From NCBI GenBank assembly GCA_017449065.1, contig JAFSKF010000052.1, positions 104,022-168,021 on the forward strand: a stretch of 64,000 bases of DNA, read 5' to 3'. The notes under the pieces were generated by a model, which worked only from the letters and a program-made list of their open reading frames with translations, did not search any database and was not told the DNA's origin. This DNA comes from Bacteroidales bacterium (lineage in GTDB: Bacteria > Bacteroidota > Bacteroidia > Bacteroidales > UBA3663). The translations under genes and the position numbers were made by a program. Of the stretch, positions 26,269 to 33,561 are shown one piece after another (the first letter of the stretch is position 1; each line of letters starts with the position of its first letter).

Positions 26269-28050
26269 CTACAGAGCCAACCGGAAGCCCAGGTTGTCGT
26301 ACCGGTATGACGGAGTGCTGCTGTCGCGATTCGCTGCACGACAGCCCGCAGCATCGAGGTTCCAGCTGCCGCCACGGCCCACCCGGCTAGAGCCGGAAGA
26401 AGCACCAGTGGGATCCGTCTGAGCACCCGAAGGGTAGCTGCCCTTCCAGTCGTAACACCACTCCCAAACGTTACCGCTCATGTCGTACAAACCGAGTTCA
26501 TTGGGCTGCTTCTGCGCAACCGGATGTGTCTTACGATCCGAATTATCCCAATACCATGCCACATCTCCTATCGTATTGCTGCCGGCATACGTATAACCTT
26601 GGCTCTTGTTTCCACCCTTAGCTGCATACTCCCATTCCGCTTCGGTCGGGAAACGGAAATTCTTTCCCGTCAATTTATTCAGTTTTGTCAGGAATTTCTC
26701 TACATCCTGATAGCTGACTGTTTCAACCGGCAGATTAGATCCTTTAAAATTAGACGGATTGTTTCCCATCACTGCCTGCCAAAGTTCCTGCGTTACTTCG
26801 GTTTCTCCCATGTAATAATCATGGGTCAACGTGACGGAATGCACCGGTTTTTCATCGCTATCACCCGATGTCGAGCCCATTTGGAAGGTTCCCGCCTCCA
26901 CTTTGATCATCTTAAACTTCACCCCATTCACCGTAAACTCCTGCTCATTGGGATGCTGCGGCAACAGAGACATCTCGATATTGGCTTCAGTCAGGTTGTT
27001 CTCTTTCACTTCCACCTGCACGGTTTGGTCCTCATAGCCTGCATGGGTCAGTTTCAGGGAATGCATACCGATCAGCAGGTCTTTCAGATTGCGTGGCGTT
27101 TGCCCGTATTCCTGATTATCCACATAGATGGTGGCTCCTAACGGCTGCGAAATCACCGACAGACTTCCCGTGATAGGTTTCGGAGCCTCCAATGAGAACG
27201 ATTGCGGCTTGTTTTCCTCCACCTGGATGGTCTGAACGGATGCGTTATGGTTCATCTGCCGGCACTCCACCTGATAGACACCTGCATTCAGCGGACCCTT
27301 CCAGGTCCGGCGTCCTTTCCGCTCGTTGTTCACATAGATGTCTGCATCGCTGTTCACCGTGAGCGTGATTTCCGAGAAACGGGCTCGCAGACGAACGGTC
27401 TCCTCATGGGTCTGTGCGTCATCGTTCAGCGTAAACCTGCCCTCCGACTGGTAATAGTTCTCCGCCATCACCTTATAGGTATAAGACCCGAACGGCAGAT
27501 TCCTGGCTTTCATGCCCGAAGCATCCACAATGCCCAGCATCTCCTCCTGGGCATCGGGGGTCTCCGCCTTCACCGAAATCACGGCATTGCAGTCCGCTGG
27601 ATTCACCTTAAACAGCACCATCTGCGTATAGACCTTCTTCGGTTGTGTGGTGAGTCGCATGGTGTAGGTTCTGCCTTCTTCGATGGTGGTCTTCAGGTCA
27701 TATTTGTTGACGGTTTCAAATCCGCTCCGGCTGATGGTCACCATCTTGGCATTGCGCTGCACATACACCCACAGTTCCCCGTCGTGCATCTCCAGCTTGC
27801 TGTTCATGTTCCCGAAGTTGAAGTTATAGGCTTTCAGGTCATCATCCGGTGCATTGGATGTCACCTTGATGATGGCATACAGCGAGCCGTTGCCGTCAAT
27901 TTTCTTATACGCCTCGTTCTTTGCCGTCATATCGAACTGGTCAATCTCGAAACTCTCCACCCAGAACTTCTGCTTCGGTTGGGCAAGAGTACAAACCATA
28001 CCAGACAACACAAAGAGCGTAATCAGAATGCTAAATTTTATTCTTTCCAT
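26269..28050 (-). CDS. DGR target 1: PEGA and FGE/C-type-lectin-fold surface protein
   Basis: A 593-aa secreted protein with a signal peptide (MERIKFSILITLFVLSGMV). An N-terminal domain (residues 25-215) is shared almost verbatim with the 33562-35355 product. Two PEGA-like repeats follow (about 225-280 and 295-350), then a formylglycine-generating-enzyme/sulfatase-modifying-factor domain (about 370-593: KMIKVEAGTFQMGS, MGETEVTQELW, RFPTEAEWEYAAKGG, GLYDMSGNVWEWCYDW). The last 41 residues are VR1, so it is a ligand-binding rather than enzymatic use of the fold. It lies downstream of the TR terminator on the same strand. Confidence 0.92.
   Translation of the reverse strand: MERIKFSILITLFVLSGMVCTLAQPKQKFWVESFEIDQFDMTAKNEAYKKIDGNGSLYAIIKVTSNAPDDDLKAYNFNFGNMNSKLEMHDGELWVYVQRNAKMVTISRSGFETVNKYDLKTTIEEGRTYTMRLTTQPKKVYTQMVLFKVNPADCNAVISVKAETPDAQEEMLGIVDASGMKARNLPFGSYTYKVMAENYYQSEGRFTLNDDAQTHEETVRLRARFSEITLTVNSDADIYVNNERKGRRTWKGPLNAGVYQVECRQMNHNASVQTIQVEENKPQSFSLEAPKPITGSLSVISQPLGATIYVDNQEYGQTPRNLKDLLIGMHSLKLTHAGYEDQTVQVEVKENNLTEANIEMSLLPQHPNEQEFTVNGVKFKMIKVEAGTFQMGSTSGDSDEKPVHSVTLTHDYYMGETEVTQELWQAVMGNNPSNFKGSNLPVETVSYQDVEKFLTKLNKLTGKNFRFPTEAEWEYAAKGGNKSQGYTYAGSNTIGDVAWYWDNSDRKTHPVAQKQPNELGLYDMSGNVWEWCYDWKGSYPSGAQTDPTGASSGSSRVGRGGSWNLDAAGCRAANRDSSTPSYRYDNLGFRLAL
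26274..26394 (-). repeat. DGR variable repeat VR1
   Basis: 121 bp aligning without gaps to the TR at 28232-28352. I count 16 differences on the coding strand, and all are at adenines of the template (changed to G, T or C). Examples are AAC to GGC, CTC, TAC and GAC. C, G and T positions are all preserved. VR1 encodes residues 553-593 of target 1 and ends 3 nt before the stop codon. Confidence 0.95.
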
Positions 28051-28070
28051 ATATATTAAATATTGCTTCT

Positions 28071-28125
28071 AAAAAAGGCAGGTAGCACCTTTCGAGATGC
28101 TGCATCCTACTCAAAACACCTGCCT
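28071..28125 (-). terminator. Terminator of the RT-TR transcript
   Basis: On the minus strand AGGCAGGT and ACCTGCCT form an 8-bp stem followed by six Ts. The loop carries a second small hairpin (GATGC/GCATC, 28096-28106). It lies between the TR and target 1. Confidence 0.8.
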
Positions 28126-28170
28126 GACGGAAACCCGTTCCGTCTATTTGCCATATCGCATCCGATATGG
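28126..28170 (-). ncRNA. Structured RNA segment 3' of the template repeat
   Basis: Two perfect hairpins lie between the TR and its terminator: CCATATCG/CGATATGG (28151-28170, 4-nt loop) and GACGGAA/TTCCGTC (28126-28144, 5-nt loop). In studied DGRs the RNA just 3' of the TR folds and is needed to prime cDNA synthesis. This segment occupies that place. Function is inferred by position. Confidence 0.65.
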
Positions 28171-28231
28171 GCAAGTCAGCATTTCCTGTTCTTCCTCTGC
28201 GGAGCCAACCTCCGGCAAAAGACGAGCTGCG

Positions 28232-28352
28232 GAGCTAACCGGAAGCCCAGGTTGTTGTTCCGGTTTGACGGAGTGTTGTTGTTGCGATTCGCTGTACGAC
28301 AGTTCGTAGCATCGTTGTTCCAGCTGCCGCCACGGTTCACCCGGTTAGAGCC
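28232..28352 (-). repeat. DGR template repeat (TR)
   Basis: 121 bp on the minus strand, read in the VR frame, encode 12 AAC codons and one AAT, the expected asparagine-rich template ([16 protein letters not shown] start). It is the unmutated partner of VR1 (16 changes) and VR2 (18 changes plus one inserted base). It begins inside the last 8 bp of the RT gene and continues downstream. Adenine-specific mutagenesis of its cDNA generates target diversity. Confidence 0.96.
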
Positions 28353-29334
28353 CCTCGGAAATGCACTTCATGAAGCGGCGGCTGTTCGCTTTCTCAAGAA
28401 AAGCAATCATCGCCTGCAGTCGTTGCAGCCCCTGTTGCTGCGACAGGGAACCGTTTTCCACACATTGACAGACGGTTCCCACCCGTTGCCTGTAGCGATG
28501 GCGGCTCCGCTGGTTGATCCTCATTTCCTGCGGATTGACCACATATCCGAGGAAAGACATTCCGAGGTGTGTCCGGTTCACCGTGAACGGATGCAACTCC
28601 AGATGCAAGTCATCCGACAGGAATTGACGGTAAGCTTTTGCCTGACGGAGCAGCGCCTGTTTGTCGTTGCCCCACAAAACGACATCGTCCATGTAGCGTA
28701 CCATCGGTCCCACGCCCAGTTTTTCTTTGGCGAAATGGTCTGCCACAGCCATATAATGGTTGGCAAAATACTGACTGGTCAGGTTTCCGATAGGCAGTCC
28801 TTTGCCCGGAGCGGTTTCATATCCGTCAATCAGCGTATCCCAGTGGGCAAGCAGCAAGGAATCCTTTACCAGATGCGACAGTTGATGTTTCATCTGCCGG
28901 TGGTCGATAGAATCGAAGAATTTCACCACATCCATTTTCAGGAACCACTGGTAACGGTGGCTGTAATGGCGGGCTTGCTCCAAGGCCTTATAGGTGCCCA
29001 ACCCGATCCGGCTGGCATAACTCACGCTTATCTGATAGTTTTCGAACAGCGGATGGCACACGCGCATCATGGCATGAAACGCCACACGGTCAGCGAAAGG
29101 TGCAGCACAAATGGTACGCCGTTTAGGGTCGAATATGGTAAACAGTCGGTATGGACCGAAACGGTAACTCCCATCGAGCAGCGACTCGCGAATCGAATAC
29201 AGGTTTTCTTCCAGTCCTTCCCGGAATCGGAGCACCTCCTGGCTTCTCGTTTTTCCAGAAGCAGCCCGAAGAAATGCTTCCCGCAGGTTGTCCATATCCG
29301 CAATGCGAGGCATCAGATTACTCACCCGTTTCAT
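28345..29334 (-). CDS. DGR reverse transcriptase
   Basis: A 329-aa RT. Fingers/palm motifs include [35 protein letters not shown] (the DGR-type SQ motif in place of the SP of other RTs), and the active site [18 protein letters not shown] follows. There is no maturase or endonuclease domain, so it is not a group II intron RT. The start at 29334 is preferred: AGGCAGGA precedes it and it overlaps the end of the HRDC gene by 17 bp, suggesting coupling. An in-frame ATG at 29397 is the alternative. The stop codon lies inside the TR. Confidence 0.95.
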   Translation of the reverse strand: MKRVSNLMPRIADMDNLREAFLRAASGKTRSQEVLRFREGLEENLYSIRESLLDGSYRFGPYRLFTIFDPKRRTICAAPFADRVAFHAMMRVCHPLFENYQISVSYASRIGLGTYKALEQARHYSHRYQWFLKMDVVKFFDSIDHRQMKHQLSHLVKDSLLLAHWDTLIDGYETAPGKGLPIGNLTSQYFANHYMAVADHFAKEKLGVGPMVRYMDDVVLWGNDKQALLRQAKAYRQFLSDDLHLELHPFTVNRTHLGMSFLGYVVNPQEMRINQRSRHRYRQRVGTVCQCVENGSLSQQQGLQRLQAMIAFLEKANSRRFMKCISEGL

Positions 29335-29776
29335 TTCCTGCCTGTTGGAATGCTTTGATAAAGGCTTCTCCGTACTTTTCAGCACGCTTGCCCACATTTT
29401 TTATCGAAGCAATCTGTTTGACTGAGATCTCTTCCATCCGTGCCATCTGGGCCAACTCCTCATCGGTAAAAACGGCATAGGCAGGGATGCCTATTTGGGC
29501 AGCCTGTTCTTTCCGGATATCCCGAAAGCGTGCAAACCTACCGAACTCTTCGGGCGTAAGCACCTCCCGATAGTCAACCTTTCCACTCCGACTCACCGAC
29601 GCGACTGCAGCAGGCGCTCCTTCCTGATAGCTCACGAATAGCGTCCAATAGCCTCCGTTCTCTGCTGAAAACTGGCGATCGACAGTCAGCACACGGTGGC
29701 TTCGCAAAAACTTGTTTGCTTCTTCTTCCATGAGTTCACTGTCCAACACCGGAAGCGTGAAAATCTTGATTTGCAT
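29318..29776 (-). CDS. HRDC-domain DGR accessory protein
   Basis: A 152-aa protein. The C-terminal half is an HRDC domain (FARFRDIRKEQAAQIGIPAY, LAQMARMEEISVKQIASIKN, VGKRAEKYGEAFIKAFQ), a nucleic-acid-binding module also found in RecQ and RNase D. HRDC proteins take the accessory place in some Bacteroidetes DGRs that lack an Avd protein. The N-terminal 70 residues are of unknown fold. It is translationally coupled to the RT. A role in positioning template or cDNA is inferred. Confidence 0.88.
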   Translation of the reverse strand: MQIKIFTLPVLDSELMEEEANKFLRSHRVLTVDRQFSAENGGYWTLFVSYQEGAPAAVASVSRSGKVDYREVLTPEEFGRFARFRDIRKEQAAQIGIPAYAVFTDEELAQMARMEEISVKQIASIKNVGKRAEKYGEAFIKAFQQAGNETGE

Positions 29777-29798
29777 TTTTGTTTTCCTTTATTTTCCG

Positions 29799-29847
29799 AA
29801 CAGGCCTGCTTGGGCGGCGTCCCGCCCGCCTCAAGCCGTCCTGTTCT
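29799..29847. promoter_or_regulatory. Post-VR2 hairpin (DGR homing-associated)
   Basis: The same 49-bp inverted repeat as at 26169-26217, with the outer GAACAGG/CCTGTTC, middle GCTTG/CAAGC and inner GGGCGG/CCGCCC stems all conserved. It lies 47 bp beyond the VR2 end, between target 2 and the HRDC gene. Confidence 0.75.
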
Positions 29848-29865
29848 TTCCCGGTTTCTTTTCTT

Positions 29866-31440
29866 TCATTTCCGTTTTTGAGGAAGAACTACAGAGCTAA
29901 CCGGAAGCCCAGGTAGCAGGTCCCGGTTTGACGGAGTGATGTAGATGCGAATCGCCGTACGACAGCGCGCAGCATCGAAGCTCCAGCTGCCGCCACGGAA
30001 CACCCGGTAAGAGCCGGAAGAAGCACCAGTGGGATCCGTCTGAGCACCCGAAGGGTAGCTGCCATACCAGTCGTAGCACCACTCATAGACGTTGCCGCTC
30101 ATGTCGTACAAACCAAGTTCGTTAGGCTGCTTGGTCTTGACCTCCTGTGTTCCATAAGTCGGATCGTAGCCTGAACCAACTGCATTTCCTGAATACCATG
30201 CCACATCCCCAATCGTATTGCTTCCGGCATAAGTATAGCCTTGGCTCTTGCTGCCGCCTTTAGCTGCATACTCCCATTCCGCTTCCGTCGGGAAACGGAA
30301 TGTCTTTCCGGTCAGTTGGTTCAGTTTGGTCAGGAACTGCTGACAATCTTCGTAACTGATATAGTAGGCAGGCTTATTGTCGCTCAATCCGTAGGTACTT
30401 GACCACAAACTGCCGCTTGAGGTGGGAGACAGTCCCATCACGGCATACCACAATGCCTGCGTCACTTCCGTCTCTCCCATATAGTAGTTTTTAGTGAGGG
30501 TAACAGAATGAGCATTTGTCACACTGGTTCCATCGTTATAATTTCCCATCTGGAACGTTCCTGCTGTTACCTTAATCATCTTAAATGTCACAGTCTTACC
30601 GTTGCCGGTAACCGTAAACTCCTGCTCATTGGGAGGAGTCTTCACAGCCCAACCTTTATTGGTGTTTTCTGTCGGAATGGTGATATAACCGCTTTCGCCC
30701 ACACGAAGCACCGAAGCCCCGAACGACTTATAGAACTGTATTTCGTCACCGTCCTCGCTGTTCATAATTGTCAGCTGGCGTTGTGTTTCGTCGGTAAAGA
30801 CAGCATAGAAATAAGGAGTATAACCGTCGCTGCCCACCTTTGTACTGATTGCTGCAGACGAGGTGCTCAACAGGTTGTTATCAGCATCGTAGCCTGAATA
30901 GCAGGTCAAACCCTCCACCTGAATGCTCAGACCGCTCTTACCGGCAAAACGGATGCGTCCGGTCAACGGTGTCAGATTCGCTTCAAGGGTCATCTCTGAA
31001 CCGCTCAGCGAATATGAACCCGCCTTGTCAGCATAAACCGACTGCTGTGCACTGAGGGTAACGCTATGTTTGTCGGAAGTAGAAGCTCCGTCAAAATAAT
31101 AGACCTCACACTTCCCGCCCGAACCGAGCGTACCGTTCCAGAAAGCTTCCCAAGTCTGGGTGGAAAGCGTATAGACGGCATGACCGCGCACCACACTGCT
31201 GCCATTGTAGTATTGCAGATAGACCACGGCACCATCAGCCCAAGTCCAGTCGGTAACGGCACGAGTGGTTGCCGTTGCCGCATCGAAGGCTGCTACGTTT
31301 ACATGGAAAGACATTCTGGCAGAAGTAACTTCCTCCTGCGTTTGCTGATACAAGTCCGCCTCTTTTTCCTGTTCTGCAGTGCATCCGGCACAGAAAAGGA
31401 GTGCCGAGGCTGCCAATAGATTCAATAATAATGTTTTCAT
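29866..31440 (-). CDS. DGR target 2: fimbrillin-like and FGE-fold lipoprotein, frameshifted in VR2
   Basis: A 524-aa lipoprotein (lipobox LLFCAGC), probably at the cell surface. Residues about 40-260 have the fimbrillin-like pattern (TTRAVTDWTWADGAVVYLQYY). Residues about 265 to the end form the FGE/lectin fold (TAGTFQMGNYND, MGETEVTQALW, RFPTEAEWEYAAKGG, DMSGNVYEWCYDW). VR2 carries one extra G, so after PSNR the normal end (YLGFRLAL, stop near 29889) is lost and an unrelated tail DLLPGLPVSSVVLPQKRK is read to 29866. It is possibly a non-functional allele. It follows the BACON gene by 16 bp. Confidence 0.88.
   Translation of the reverse strand: MKTLLLNLLAASALLFCAGCTAEQEKEADLYQQTQEEVTSARMSFHVNVAAFDAATATTRAVTDWTWADGAVVYLQYYNGSSVVRGHAVYTLSTQTWEAFWNGTLGSGGKCEVYYFDGASTSDKHSVTLSAQQSVYADKAGSYSLSGSEMTLEANLTPLTGRIRFAGKSGLSIQVEGLTCYSGYDADNNLLSTSSAAISTKVGSDGYTPYFYAVFTDETQRQLTIMNSEDGDEIQFYKSFGASVLRVGESGYITIPTENTNKGWAVKTPPNEQEFTVTGNGKTVTFKMIKVTAGTFQMGNYNDGTSVTNAHSVTLTKNYYMGETEVTQALWYAVMGLSPTSSGSLWSSTYGLSDNKPAYYISYEDCQQFLTKLNQLTGKTFRFPTEAEWEYAAKGGSKSQGYTYAGSNTIGDVAWYSGNAVGSGYDPTYGTQEVKTKQPNELGLYDMSGNVYEWCYDWYGSYPSGAQTDPTGASSGSYRVFRGGSWSFDAARCRTAIRIYITPSNRDLLPGLPVSSVVLPQKRK
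29894..30015 (-). repeat. DGR variable repeat VR2
   Basis: 122 bp aligning to the TR with 18 substitutions, all at template adenines (for example AAC to TAC, TTC, CGC, ATC and TGC), plus one inserted G where the TR has CCGG. It encodes about residues 476-516 of target 2. The insertion breaks the frame. Confidence 0.94.
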
Positions 31441-31456
31441 TATCGTGCAAAATAAA

Positions 31457-33550
31457 TTAATTATCCCAGTTGATATCGTATGAAAAACCGTTCACCGTAA
31501 TCGTTGCCTGGCTGCTGATGACAATATCCCAATCCGCATCCTCGCCAAAGCCTTCTGCACTGATGCCAGCAGACGGAGCCTTCTGCTCGACGGGAATTTC
31601 GAGTGCATACGATTCTCCGGCATTCAGTCCGGTCATGGCAATGATAATCTTGGCACTCCGAGGTTCTTCTCCAGTGTTTTCAGCAGCCTGAACGGTAAAG
31701 GTGTTGCCGGTCTGACTGACGGTCAGCCAGGCAGGGTCGGAACTGGTAATACTATAGTCGGCATCGGTGGTGACCGTGACCACCTCGGACGTTCCGCCCT
31801 TGGCAAAGAAGGCGATGGAAAGCACATCTGCACTCAGATAGCGTCCGGCCTGTCTCGACAGCACCCGGACCGGCTGAAGCCAGGTGGGGGTGAAGACTGT
31901 GGTGTCGGTTCTGGCATGGATGGACGGATTGTCGGGCAAGGTCATCGTGACGTCAATATCCCCTTGCCCGCTGGTGGCGGACAACTGCATCCATGTGCTG
32001 GAAGAAACTGCTGTCCAACGGTCGTTGGTGGCAATATGCAGCGTATGGGTGCCACCTCGGGAACTGATTTCTCCGAAAGAAGTCGGACTGAGGGTGAAAT
32101 ACTTTCCTTGCTGGGTTACGCTGATGGCCTTCTGAATGTCTCCGACTGTCACCCAAACGGTTCCAGACCGTTCTTCATCGCCTGTATTTTCGGAGACCGA
32201 CACCTTCGCCACCGTGGTGCCTGTGCCCGAAGCGGGACTAACGGAAAGCCAGCTGCCGTCGGACGAGACTGCTGTCCAGCTGCCGTCAGTCTCAATAGTT
32301 ACATCCCGGGAGGCTGCCTCAGCATCGAACGACAGCGAAGAAATCAGGTTGTCGAACTTCCTGCCCTCCTGCTGCACGGGAACCGTAGCTGTAAGGCTGA
32401 TGTCCTGACGACCTATGACGAGTTCCCCACTCCTGCTACTGGTTCCCCAATATTCTTCAGCAGAGAGCACCACATCAACACTTTCACCGCTTGGAAGGTC
32501 AACCACACTCAGCCAGTCCGGCTTGCTCAGCACCGACCAGGTTGTGTTGCTGGTCACATGGAGGGTCTGCTGTTGTGTAACAGCGGTAAAACTGAGGCTC
32601 TTGGGACTGATTTCTATGTAAAGACCAGTCTGCCGGACGGTGATCTTCAGCACATCCTTTCCACCGATACGGATATAGACATACCCGGTACGGGAATTTG
32701 TGGAAGGGTTCTCTGCCACAACGAGGTCAATGGCAGCCGTTCCGGCTTCACCATCCGCTGGTGTCAGCTGAATCCAAGAAACAGAAGACACAGCCTGCCA
32801 GCTGACCTCAGACGTGACGGAGAGACGGAAGTTCCCTCCTCCCACTGCTACCTGCAGGGTGTCCGCACTGGCAACCGGCGCATTGGCAGAAGTCTGACTG
32901 ACAGAGATGACAACGCTCTTGCTGATGCCTTCCACAGTGGAATAGACCGTCACTTTGCCGGAGCGATCCGTTCCGGTGAGATTTTCTTCCACGGAAACAG
33001 TCAACGACTTCCGGTCTTCAGAAGGCGTTGCCGTCAGCCATGATTGGGAACTGGAAACCTCCCATGTGACATTCGATTCCACAGAGCACGTCCTGGTTCC
33101 GGCAGGGGCTGAAAAGCTCAGGCTGGCACTGTCAATCCGGATATAAGCGGCGGCAGCTTTCTGACTGATGGTGAGGTAGCTCGAATAGTCGAAGTCTTCA
33201 GACTCGGAACGGAAAGTGGCAGTACTGGTTCGTATATCGGTCACAGAGGTATTTTCCGTTGCTACTACCGAAACCGAAGCATCGCTGCTTCCGGATTCCG
33301 GACTGAATGATAGCCACGATGCATCGTAACCACTGAAACGCCAAGGCGTAGATATCGCTTCCACCGAAAGGGTGCTTGTCAGATTGCTTGCTGCTTCGAA
33401 ACTCACTTCGCTATCCTTTAAATACAGGTATCGCGCATTGAGCGATGGAGTGTAGTCTTTTCCGATGTTGGAATAATCCTCGCACGCCTGCAAAAGACCG
33501 GACAACAGGATGGAACAGAGGACTGAAAACCAGATATATTTCTTCATCAT
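31457..33550 (-). CDS. Multi-BACON-domain lipoprotein
   Basis: About 697 aa. The signal and lipobox (LLSGLLQAC) suggest outer-membrane anchoring. About seven BACON-type repeats of roughly 85 residues fill the rest, with recurrent SWLSxSPxSG, VSVEENTGxxxRSGxVxV and ISVTQxG patterns. BACON domains usually bind carbohydrate or mucin, or act as spacers. The start at 33550 (MMKKYIWFSV) is chosen. An upstream TTG at 33565 overlaps the PEGA gene stop but has no better support. It is co-directional with the DGR genes and probably in their transcript. Confidence 0.85.
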   Translation of the reverse strand: MMKKYIWFSVLCSILLSGLLQACEDYSNIGKDYTPSLNARYLYLKDSEVSFEAASNLTSTLSVEAISTPWRFSGYDASWLSFSPESGSSDASVSVVATENTSVTDIRTSTATFRSESEDFDYSSYLTISQKAAAAYIRIDSASLSFSAPAGTRTCSVESNVTWEVSSSQSWLTATPSEDRKSLTVSVEENLTGTDRSGKVTVYSTVEGISKSVVISVSQTSANAPVASADTLQVAVGGGNFRLSVTSEVSWQAVSSVSWIQLTPADGEAGTAAIDLVVAENPSTNSRTGYVYIRIGGKDVLKITVRQTGLYIEISPKSLSFTAVTQQQTLHVTSNTTWSVLSKPDWLSVVDLPSGESVDVVLSAEEYWGTSSRSGELVIGRQDISLTATVPVQQEGRKFDNLISSLSFDAEAASRDVTIETDGSWTAVSSDGSWLSVSPASGTGTTVAKVSVSENTGDEERSGTVWVTVGDIQKAISVTQQGKYFTLSPTSFGEISSRGGTHTLHIATNDRWTAVSSSTWMQLSATSGQGDIDVTMTLPDNPSIHARTDTTVFTPTWLQPVRVLSRQAGRYLSADVLSIAFFAKGGTSEVVTVTTDADYSITSSDPAWLTVSQTGNTFTVQAAENTGEEPRSAKIIIAMTGLNAGESYALEIPVEQKAPSAGISAEGFGEDADWDIVISSQATITVNGFSYDINWDN

Positions 33551-33561
33551 AGCTATGCATT

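Noticed and set aside
28345..29397. Group II intron or retron reverse transcriptase
   Set aside because: No maturase or endonuclease domain and no msr/msd arrangement. The SQ motif plus TR/VR pairs show a DGR.
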